A stretch of DNA of 64,000 bases, from contig NW_019773803.1 in assembly GCF_001039355.2 (NCBI RefSeq), positions 362,091 to 426,090 of the forward strand, given 5' to 3'. Every line of letters begins with the position of its first letter. Within the stretch, counting starts at the first letter, position 1. Source of the DNA: Lingula anatina (Eukaryota > Brachiopoda > Lingulata > Lingulida > Lingulidae). The notes under the pieces were generated by a model. It did not search any database. It was not told the DNA's origin and saw only the letters and a list, made by a program, of their open reading frames with translations. Below, in pieces: positions 37,082-57,035 of the stretch. Made by a program: the position numbers and the translations under genes.

Positions 37082-37147
37082 CTTGACACGATGAAGATAG
37101 GCTACAGTGAAGAGGTTAGTGTCAAGTTAGCTCTGAAGCTCAGGGTG
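37082..37147. mobile_element. Truncated end of the hAT-like element
   Basis: Starts directly after the N at 37081 with CTTGACACGATGAAGATAGG and ends GCTCAGGGTG. This is the same inverted end as at 34679-34744, with a few differences. The rest of the element is missing at the contig edge. Confidence 0.8.
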
Positions 37148-37235
37148 GCGGCTCGCCAATACACTCGTAATATTTCACGTACAGCTCGGCGACTCGTATT
37201 GTATCTATCACATAAGTAGCGCGTTTCCACCCCCT

Positions 37236-37421
37236 GACAGTTCCTAGAGGACTACCATTCCTGTCACACTGGTGTGACGTCCGGTTCTATTTGTGTCACT
37301 TAAATTTTGTGGCACCGTCATTGTGACCTATTTATGCCAAGCAGTTGACCTGTTTTTGCATGCCATGCCGCTTAAAACGAGCTCTGATTTGTTGATTTTG
37401 AAACCAAAACGAACATGAAAA
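37236..37421. repeat. 190-bp direct duplication, copy 2
   Basis: Second copy of 36708-36897, lacking a short stretch around GTACTTATG. Confidence 0.8.
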
Positions 37422-37988
37422 AAATTGATATGCTAAACATTCTTGGGGTTTCAATGCCGCGGATACATATTACACATTACATAACTCATCATGCAAGCCG
37501 AGCATGTTAGTCTACGCCCACAGGGGGCAGCACTGAATGCTGGAGCCGACGTATTTTGGGCCGTTCACAATGAATTTTGTCGACCTAGCTAATGCGCACT
37601 AACTCCACGGGGAGTCAAACAGAGAATTAACATACTAACATCCCTCTCGTTTCCAACGCATTCGTGTAATGGCCAGTTTTTTATATGCTGCTCAACACCT
37701 GGAGGAGGCGTGAATTCCTGATAATTTAATTGTATTTAGCAAATCTGGCCCAAGTCCCAACGGAGTTAGTGCCCATAAGCTAGGTCAACAAAATTAATAG
37801 CGAACGGTCCCTTTGTTGTGCACGCGTGATAAATCCAACGTGACCTTTGACATCGACGACCGATAACATATTATACTGTCTAATGCTACTACGGCAGGTT
37901 AGCTGCTCGTCCAGGGTCCGTTATTTAGAGCATCTGTGACGACGCTTGTAATTCGGATACAGTGAGCACTGTCACATCCAAACTAACA

Positions 37989-39038
37989 ATGCTGAGAAGT
38001 TTAACACGTTTGGGCGCTGCCACACGCGTCGTTAGAATCCAATGCCCATCGTTTAGCACATCGGCTGTCAGTAATGCTAACGTTGGTGTAATAGGAGCCG
38101 GGCAAGTTGGGCGTGCTGTAGCTCTTGGTCTCCTGAGGGGCGGGCACAGCGTGTCTGTGACGGATCCAAGTACCCTGAACGCCAAGGAATTGACCGAGCA
38201 AGGAGCAAAATGGGTGGACACCGCATCAGAAGTCGTGGCTGGGAAAGAGGTGGTGATTACAGCTTTGCCAGCTCCACCTCACATAAGGCAGGTTATGGAG
38301 GAAGAGGGCGTCCTTTTTAAAATCAAGGAAGGCGCCTGCTGGATCGACCATACCACTACAGACGCCGACGAAACTAAGCGCCTTGCAGTCATAGCTCAGA
38401 ACAGGGGATTGAAAATGCTGGAGGCTCCGTTAACGGGTGGCTTAGAGCTTTTAAAAGCTGGACTCATGACAGTTTTTGTTGGCGGGGACACCGAAGACAT
38501 GAAAAAGTATGAGCCACTTATTAGGTCATATACAGATACTGTGTTGTATATGGGTCCGATAGGGAGCGCAAGCGTCGTCAAGGTTATCAGCAACATGTTG
38601 TGTGCCGTTCACATGGTTGTGGCAGGAGAGTCAGCTATGATAGCCAAGAGGCACGGAATCAACCTGCAGGCTTTCTTTGATGGCATTCGTGCCTCGGCTG
38701 GGAATTCCTTCGTCTTCGAAACTGAAGCTCCTCTCATGTTTAACGGGTCCTTTGATCCAGGGTTCAAAATAGCACTGCACTGCAAAGATCTTGATCTTGG
38801 AAGGAAACTAGCGTTTGACGCCAAAGTCCCGATAGAAGTTTTGGGGCTGGTCGAACAAATCTATCGACGCGCCATGCACAAGTATGGTGAGGATGCAGGC
38901 AGTTCTCACCCACCAAAGCTCTTGGAGGATGATTTGAAAGAGCCGCTTCGTCAGGAGGGATATGATAACTGGTATTACACTATTGAAAAAGTACAAGGTG
39001 GCGGGATTGCTGTGGTGCACAAATTTGATAAAAAATAA
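37989..39038 (+). CDS. 3-hydroxyisobutyrate dehydrogenase-like, intronless copy 2
   Basis: Paralogue of 30208-31257, also 349 aa from the shared Met, with the same leader type, GAGQVG loop, catalytic Lys198 and C-terminal end IAVVHKFDKK. The substrate loop reads EAPLTGG instead of EAPLSGG. The reading frame is intact. Nucleotide identity is patchy: two diverged islands lie inside nearly identical flanks, and homology ends about 9 bases after the stop codon. An in-frame ATG at 37962 would add nine residues that are not shared with copy 1. An AATAAA lies near 39234. Both copies look functional; different substrates are conceivable because the main diverged island covers the substrate loop. Confidence 0.85.
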   Translation: MLRSLTRLGAATRVVRIQCPSFSTSAVSNANVGVIGAGQVGRAVALGLLRGGHSVSVTDPSTLNAKELTEQGAKWVDTASEVVAGKEVVITALPAPPHIRQVMEEEGVLFKIKEGACWIDHTTTDADETKRLAVIAQNRGLKMLEAPLTGGLELLKAGLMTVFVGGDTEDMKKYEPLIRSYTDTVLYMGPIGSASVVKVISNMLCAVHMVVAGESAMIAKRHGINLQAFFDGIRASAGNSFVFETEAPLMFNGSFDPGFKIALHCKDLDLGRKLAFDAKVPIEVLGLVEQIYRRAMHKYGEDAGSSHPPKLLEDDLKEPLRQEGYDNWYYTIEKVQGGGIAVVHKFDKK

Positions 39039-39233
39039 ACTGACGTAACGTATGCATTCTTTTGTGACGAACTGTTTGGACTTCCAGTTATAGTGAACTC
39101 ATTCAGTCAAATACGGTATTAAATAATTTTATCTTGCAATTGTAACTGCCACGGAAGGGGCTTTAATGGTTTTTGATGATAAAAAATCATGAAGGGTAAA
39201 AATACACTGTACTATTAATAATTTTCATTAAAA

Positions 39234-39239
39234 AATAAA
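39234..39239 (+). terminator. Candidate polyadenylation signal of dehydrogenase copy 2
   Basis: AATAAA about 195 bases after the stop. Another AATAAA overlaps the stop codon itself in both copies (AAAAAATAAAC) and is unlikely to be used. Confidence 0.4.
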
Positions 39240-39820
39240 TGCAAAACTTCCACAACCATTTATTTTGGTCTTAATATAGCAATGAGAAAATCGAAAATGT
39301 AGATGAACAAACAACCCCAGCTGCAACGTGAGTGGGTGTGCCCCTCTACCCCAGTAGTTTTACACAGAGTTACGTAAGCACAACATGATACGTATCTAAA
39401 TGGCCATTAAATTACGAAGAATAGTGACGAGGTTTTTAAATGATTAAATTCTCAACCAGCATCTACTAAAGTATTAAGATGTCAAAATTTTCTTTCTGTA
39501 CATAATCATAATATTTACGTTTTTTACGTTTGAGATTGTCATTAAGAAATTATTCCATTGCAAGATGTTAGGACCTTTCATCTTCCAAAAAGTAAATATG
39601 CACATTTTAAAAATAAATGAACCACTCTCTATCAAATGATCTTGTCCCGAATGAAAAGTTTGAAGAAAATAATCCAACATATTGCTTCGATTCTGCACTG
39701 ACATAACATTGTGTCTTTTAAAGGACATAATTATAAGTCTCATATTTGTACTCTTCAACAGTTAAAATACAGCATTATAATTGTGCTGAAGTCTCACAGT
39801 AGAACAGAGTTCCTCAGGTG
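39240..39820. other. Convergent 3' region between dehydrogenase copy 2 and CDC5L
   Basis: Presumed 3' UTR of CDC5L (minus) on the right; no gene of its own is seen. Confidence 0.45.
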
Positions 39821-49914
<10,094 letters not shown>

Positions 49915-50060
49915 TTTGGTAAATAATGTTGAACTGCGATTTTTGGAATCACGCTCCAACCTCTAAACAATATGGCGCTGTCCGATCTCGATATTTCACG
50001 CGAGAGAACATCAATGCGCACAGCAAACGCATTATCTTCGCGCTTCAGTTCGTTGTTGGT
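49915..50060. promoter_or_regulatory. CDC5L promoter region
   Basis: Directly upstream of the CDC5L ATG are ACAATATGGCGCTG (a YY1-like ATGGCGC at 49972) and CGCGAGA (49999-50005), the reverse of the TCTCGCG core also present at the MED21/RPLP2 promoter. No TATA box is seen. Confidence 0.5.
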
Positions 50061-50094
50061 ACAGATGGCTCACAATTTGACAAAAAACGCAGTT

Positions 50095-51080
50095 GACGTC
50101 AGGGAGGCCAACTTGCCCCGCCACGGGGCAAGTTGGCCCCAGGGTCGGGGCAAGTTGGCCCACCTATAAGGAAATGATGTATATATCCCATGTTAATGCA
50201 TTGCAATACATTTTTATTCATTNTTTATCAATAAAATTTGTTTTGTTTTAATTAAGAATAAATTAATAATGGTATAAAGCAGGGTTTTAATGAATGAAAA
50301 CGAATAATAAATGTTCGTTTTAAAAGAAAGTAACAAATTCAGTTTTAAACCATTGAGTTTGTTTCAACAATGGTCTCTAGCTAGGGAGGGGTGGAAAATC
50401 CCCTTGGGGCCACATATAACACTATAAATACAAAGGGAATCCCCTTACAATGAATTAAGGCAAAATAAATGTTTTTCTAAGGAAATTCCAATGGATTTAC
50501 TTTTTAATACATACAAGCAACAGAACATTTCTAATATAAATTTTTGAAAAGACACCAGAGAGCAAATTAAATAAAAGCAATCAGACGGTAAACACCGGCA
50601 AGCTTTGTCAATTTCACCAACTTGTTTATTTCAAACAGCGTTGCACGCAAAGGTTTGTGGGTAATATGAGGGTCCAACTTGCCCCGAGTCAATGGGGCCA
50701 ACTAACCCCGTGTGCACATTATTTATTTTAAAGGATGGCAGCCTTTTATGGTGCTAGAATGAGCAACGATGATACATCTCTGTGAAACTTGAAACGATGA
50801 GCTTCAGTTTGATGCCCTAAACATACATTATATTTGATCAAAAACCTATGAAAATAGATTTTTAAATCTCTTAAACAAAATTACTTTTAGGTGCAAAAAT
50901 CGTTTATTTCGACTCACCGCTTAAGTAAAACTTTTTGACGTCCGACACTTCCTTAGCATTGTAGGCTAAGGTCACTTTACGAAAGTATGTGGCCAATCTT
51001 TTTACCTCGTGGTTACTTTTTTATAAATTGACGGGGGGCCAACTTACCCCGGGGTCCAACTAGCCCCGGTCTCCCCTATT
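50095..51080. mobile_element. Probable non-autonomous element with GGGGCAAGTTGGCCC termini
   Basis: Inverted and direct copies of CCAACTTGCCCC and GGGGCAAGTTGGCCCC cluster at the left end (50105-50165), once inside (50670-50710) and at the right end (51030-51078, ending CCCCGGTCTCCCCTA). The interior is AT-rich and non-coding, with a single N at 50223. The boundaries are approximate. Confidence 0.5.
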
Positions 51081-51192
51081 ATGAATTTTATTAAACAGCT
51101 TAATACAAAAAATTTTTTTAGAAAGTTAATCTGGTGAAATCTGAACTCAATAAAAAAAAGCCACGTGGTTTCAGTGTTCTACTCAGAAACGA

Positions 51193-51555
51193 TCATGGTC
51201 CCCGATTTATTAGACAAACAGACAACGATGTTTTGCTGTATACTGTGGCTTCCTCAGAGGTCGTGTGGTATTCTAACCTGCTAAAACCAGTTTGGTGTTC
51301 GCTAAGACCCTGAAAAACGCGTTCAGGTGGCAATTTACCCCTCATTCTGAACGGACGGGGTGGGTTTCGTCTAGTTGCAACAGCATACCCCGTAAGAAAG
51401 TGAGTCCTGTACTCTGGTGGTAAGATTTCAATACATTGGGTGTGGCCCCTGTGTAGGTACATCAGTCTGATCATTGCACTATAAAACTGAGGACAGTTTC
51501 GTTTGGCGCAATTATCTGTCTGGTAATGTCTGTCTTTTTCGCGCCATTCTACCAT
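51193..51555 (-). CDS. Unsupported 120-codon ORF of unknown nature
   Basis: An uninterrupted frame, with RRNPPRPFRMRGKLPPERV near the middle and ending LSVCLINRGP. It has mixed composition and is not low-complexity, which is why it is listed. No family is recognised and no splice partners are found. It lies between the CHAT gene's 3' end and the CDC5L promoter. It could be a chance frame or a mobile-element relic. Confidence 0.2.
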   Translation of the reverse strand: MVEWREKDRHYQTDNCAKRNCPQFYSAMIRLMYLHRGHTQCIEILPPEYRTHFLTGYAVATRRNPPRPFRMRGKLPPERVFQGLSEHQTGFSRLEYHTTSEEATVYSKTSLSVCLINRGP

Positions 51556-51919
51556 ATATTAACAAATTTGTAAAGCACTGCGTAGCTCATTTTACACACT
51601 GCAAAACCGACCACTTGCATGCAAAATTTCAAATTCTTCTATGCAGAACTTGCTGACATATGAATGCTTTTTTGACAGAGCCATGCTTTGCCAAAGCCAA
51701 GCTTTGACCTGTCCACAGGAGCACGATCCAATTAAATCACTGCATATTACATAATGCAGCAGCGCAACAAACCTGGCATTCAGTTAATTGGTAGCGACAC
51801 ACCTGCCTACACACTTCTCCATTCACATATCTTATATGAGAGTTTTTTGAAAAAAGAACGCATTTTTACCTAGGCATACCTTCGAAACTAAAATATTCCA
51901 TATTAAATGTCAAGTGTGT

Positions 51920-51971
<52 letters not shown>

Positions 51972-52731
51972 ACATAAAATTGTTGGAATGCAAGCACCTC
52001 TTCTACACAGAGAGGGGATGATATACATGTACCAAGACGAACGTACCATGTCGATGTTACCATCGGTTTCATGCATAATTTAATTTCTACAGAAAAACTA
52101 CAATCTTCAGCCATGCACTGTCATCCTTCGTAAACATATTTTTTCTCATTTCATTAATTTTGGTTTTGTGCCATTAAGAGTTTTGCCACTTTTCAGCAGT
52201 CAAACTACAAGTAATATTTTATTCCTTAGGGTCTTGCATTTATCTAAAAGTAATTGTACCATTGTCTACTGTGGGTTAAAAAGAACCAAAAATTACTGCA
52301 TCAATAAACTTGTCCTGCGATACAGATATTCAAACAGTTAATTTTTTAAAAATATTTTAAGCAGGACTTTGAACTTATCTTTTAATATTAAGGTTTTGCA
52401 TAGTTAGGTAGAACATGATATCTGGGAAATTAACTGCAAAATATTGAAAAAATTGAAAATATTGAATATTGGTTTGACGGATCTTAGAAATGCTGTACAT
52501 TACTGTACCCATGATAATCATTGTTAACTTATAGAATGTGTATTGCACGTAAAAGGTATATACTTAGTAAACTATATTTCATTGACCTGTTCGTTTTTAT
52601 CACACCAATTTTGGTCCCGCTAATGAATACTTTCTATTAATTTATTTTGCTCTCCAAACTTTATTGCATGCAATTCTCCTCAAATGAAAAATGTATATTT
52701 CGAAAGTCTCTTTGTGCAATTTAATCTTCCA
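51556..52731. other. 3' flank of the TPR-CHAT gene
   Basis: Presumed 3' UTR and intergenic DNA. Contains a (TA)n tract at about 51926-51968 and otherwise nothing recognised. Confidence 0.45.
51926..51968. repeat. (TA)n microsatellite
   Basis: About 21 TA units. Confidence 0.95.
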
Positions 52732-53649
52732 TCACGATGCCCCCATCAGTGCAAAAGCAGCCCAGTGGTGTGGCTTATGGTACTTTCGGTGCTGCAGCAT
52801 CTTCAACATGGCCTCGTGCAGGGCTAAAGAAATGTCTCCATGTTTCTGAAATACCAGAAGTAATCGGTTTTCCAAAATTAAGGTAAATATATGTCTAACA
52901 TTTAGATATACATATGTATGCCTTAAAAGCAACTTTTCTTTACATACTCCAACTGAAAATCACTAGCCCATTTTATCATGGCACATCAAAATGAAATATT
53001 ACGTAAGCAAGCATTAGCACACATCAGGGAAAACTGACCGAGAAACTAAGCACTGTTAAAAGGAGCGCAAGTGAAATCATACACTTGAAGGGTATCATAC
53101 AGTTGAAGGGTATCACAGCTCAAACAGACGTGGGCTGTATGTTAATCATTCGTCCCATATTTTAATAACAGTTGAAATTATGTTTAGCATAGAATCTGTT
53201 TCAGCTTACCTTATACTGTTTATAAAAGAAAGTCATGAATTTACAAGTGGCTTTGTCTTTTATCTTCCAAAGGCTAACAAGAACAGACGCAGTCCCAGCA
53301 ACTAAGAACGCTCGATACAGGCCCAGGACGCCATCGGCTATACAAAAGGAGACAGCACAATAAAAGTTGCTCTTGGTGTGAGATTAAAACATGTTTTGCA
53401 TTACTTAAATAAACATGTGTTAACTTGGGACTTATAATCAGCCCTTTTTTGAGAGAATTTTACGTTCTCAGTTACTCAGTTGTAGAAAACAAGGAATAAT
53501 CAAGCAAGGGAATTTACATTGTAATTCACAGCGGCCTAACAAGTGTGTGTTAGTGTGTGCGTTTGTGTGTTTATATATAATGGGTCCAAAATTTATATAT
53601 TTTTCACGTGTTTTCCTAAGAGCTCCCCCCCCCCAACACACACACACAC

Positions 53650-53680
<31 letters not shown>

Positions 53681-56600
53681 GAGAAAGAAACACAGACACG
53701 GTAACCAACAAACAAACACACGCATAGACACACACGCACGCACGCACACAAAGGGCACGTTACAGACACTTCCAATAATGCCACGAAAACTATAGGTGAC
53801 AAATTCAGCACTATGTATCTCTGGGTATACAATGTAGAATGCAGATACGAAATGTTTATCACCTGTTATTTTCCCGAGTCCCGTTTCACAACAACTGAGC
53901 ACAACTAGTAAAGCAGGAATGTCCATAGTCATGATCTCACTAGCCAGCAGTATACCTTGACAATCTGGATTTGATGGGGCCATGAATAAACAGCCTCTTG
54001 TGCTATAGTCACCGTCAGCTGTTTTAAACTCCGTTTCCTTTAAAAAGAAAATTCAAGTTTAGATATAAATAATCAATTTGTTTAATCCCATTCAAAACAA
54101 ATCATCGAGGCATTTCATAGCATCATTTGTAATTTTTTAAGTTAAAATTAAAATCATTATGTAGTATCATCACAGGGTTAAGTTTTTTTTAAATAACCAC
54201 GGACATCATTGCAATGTTAGTAACCTGTCGATGTTGATAAATGAGTGACACAAACAAAAGCGATACCAACCTCTTCTTTTAAATCTACCACTCCTTCATG
54301 TGGTGCCGCGTGCGCTGCTATGTGAATCACCGAGTGGGCTTTAACTTCTGCCATAGTTTTATCTTTCCTTGCATTTTCTCCAAGTAACAAGGAAACGTCA
54401 TCATCTTTGAAGCACTTGCGCACTCTTTTGACCTCCTAGTAAACAATACTGATCATATGATTATTGAACTATTGGTTTTTTACCTTAATCTAAAAATGCA
54501 CACGTCAAATGATTCTGCAATTACACACCAATCTTTCAAAATGACTTACTACATACATTTGCAACAGGCCTAAATCAACTCAAATTCATTCGCTTACCTT
54601 TTCTGCACCCAACAACTGCGGCAGCTGTTTTCCAGTAAAGGGTGTCAAGGGGTTGCCAATAGCAATCATGCTGGTTTTTCTGGTCAGAGTTTTCAGGTGC
54701 TCTCGTCTCTCCTGAGAGAGTTTGAAGGCAAGGATGGATGGACTGCAGTTCATGACAAATTTCTGCACCATATAACTGTGATCTGGAGCTTGAAGTGCAG
54801 CGAATGGTACTTTGAATAGGAAGTCTGCAAAAAATTAAACAAACATAACAATTCATAAATCAGGAATGCAAAATACTGTACTAAAGAGAGAGGTTAGAGG
54901 ACTATGCGCCGAAGAGTGGAAAATACCAAAAGAAACGTGCTGGTTTCTCGTCAGTATTTATTCTAAAAGGGGTATATTTCACTTTCACAGATACCTGCAA
55001 AAAGAACATTCATACCTTGTGGGATAATTGTTAAACGTGGTCGAAGATGACTCTCATCTCCAACATCTGCCACAGGTAGATGTTTAGCGATGGGAGCAAT
55101 GCAAGTGTCGTATAAGGCGCGTAACTGCCCTTCAGTTTTCATCCTCACTGGCGTCTCTGATGCGACCCAAGTCTTAAAACGGGTTGTACCCGGCAGAAAG
55201 TAAAGAAAGGGGAATATATATATATGTGTGTGTATGCGTGCGTGCGTGCGTGTGTGTGTCAATGTTTGTGTTCTTGTAGTCTTCCTACAACCTGAGACTC
55301 TTAACGTTCAGACATGCTCTTGTAGCAACTAACACTAGCAAACTGAAAGGATGTCAGGGGTGTAAGCTGGACGAGGAGAGTCATGCCCCACAGGGTATGA
55401 GTAAAAGCGCTCGTGTAAGACAGATCTTAAGTTTATAACCTTTACAGCTAGGTTAGATACACACAGTCACAAAAAAATAAATAAATAAACTTTACGTTTT
55501 TAATAATGTTACCTGTTCTTGGGCCGATTCCATTTTTCCTGGATCTCTTTCTGTCTCATCTTCCTCTGAATCCGAATCGGATTCCGAGTCTGAATTCTGA
55601 GTACGATCTGAATTTATCAAAAATCAATTAATTTTGTATTGAAAGGAACTGATAGGCCTACACTGTATTTCAGAACGATAATTTTTACACTGTGCAGGGT
55701 CCGTCCAGCCCAACACGACTCGAGGACACTTTTAACATGGAGAACTTATGAAAATACTCTGCGTTTCATCAATTCAATTAATTAAAAAGGAACTAAATGC
55801 AAAAAAGTTATGAAATGATGAAATACCCACCTAAATCGTCCATGGTCTGCATGGATCTACACAGTGAATGAAAATATCCTTCATCAAGGGCAATAGTCTC
55901 GTTGCTCTCATCAACAAGATCCGGATCAGACACATTTAAGTGCTTGCCAAAATAAACCCTGGGAGCCTGCACCCCCTCCTCAATAGTTACCAGCCATATG
56001 TAGAACCATCCCGTTCGTTTTCCCCTTGGGTCTATCTCATTAACTATGGAATATACGACGAATGATGTTTGGAATCTTCGTGCTAAATCATAAATGTCAG
56101 TTTCATTTAGACTCTGCGGCGGTGCGTAGCTTTTACCGGCTTTCAGAATCATTAGATCTGTTAAAGCACGAGCTCGACCAATTTCGGACACCACTAGAGC
56201 GTCCTTATAACGCCCTGCCTTGACAAGAACGTAGATAAGAAGATTATAGGCATCGGCTTGGTTCTTTTCGTAGTTTGCGATTTTTGAAGTATCTTCTGGA
56301 CCTAGCTGTGCTCTTATAGTATCCAGTGTTGTCAGCGCTTTCCTAGCGAAGACCTCTGCATTCGCGCTGTCCTGTAACAATATAATAATTGTCAGCTTGT
56401 TACAATATTTAAGAGAAAAGCCATTCAGAATTCTAAAAACCAGGAAAGTATGTCGTATTTCTAAATAGGCCCACATTTAACTGCTTAAGGTTTTCTCAGC
56501 TAAATGAAAATAGTGTTCACCGACTCTGAGATATTATGCTTCCAAATTCTCCACATGAAAATGCATAGAACAAGTAAACATACATCCATAAACAAATAAT

Positions 56601-56995
56601 CCAGTGCTAATTCTCTCAACATGATAGCCGCTCCCCCGGTGTCATCTCTGCGCTCAGCGTTCATCAAATATTTATGATGGTATTTTAATGCTTCTTCGTA
56701 GTTTCCTGAATTATGGATGTAAATATCAGATTAACTTCTCAACCAAGTAATAAGAAGTTGTGTTGAGGCAGTGCGGTTTTTTAAATTAACTTTGATCCCG
56801 GAGAAATCAGCTAAAGTCATTTTAAATGGGGATAATAGGTCTGTTTCTCTAAAAGCAATGTTTTAATTTTAATATTAAAATATCAATGTTTTAGACTGAC
56901 AGTTGCATTATTTTAGTGCGCTAGGATTTTAGTCTTAAAGTTCGACCTAAGTTCTTTCGACCCAAGTAAGATTGAGAAAAAAAAACCGAGCCATC

Positions 56996-57035
<40 letters not shown>

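Noticed and set aside
53468-53983. 171-codon minus frame with Cys/Val run
   Set aside because: It is CHAT exon 13 read through its donor into a CA microsatellite; the exon itself is included in the CHAT gene.
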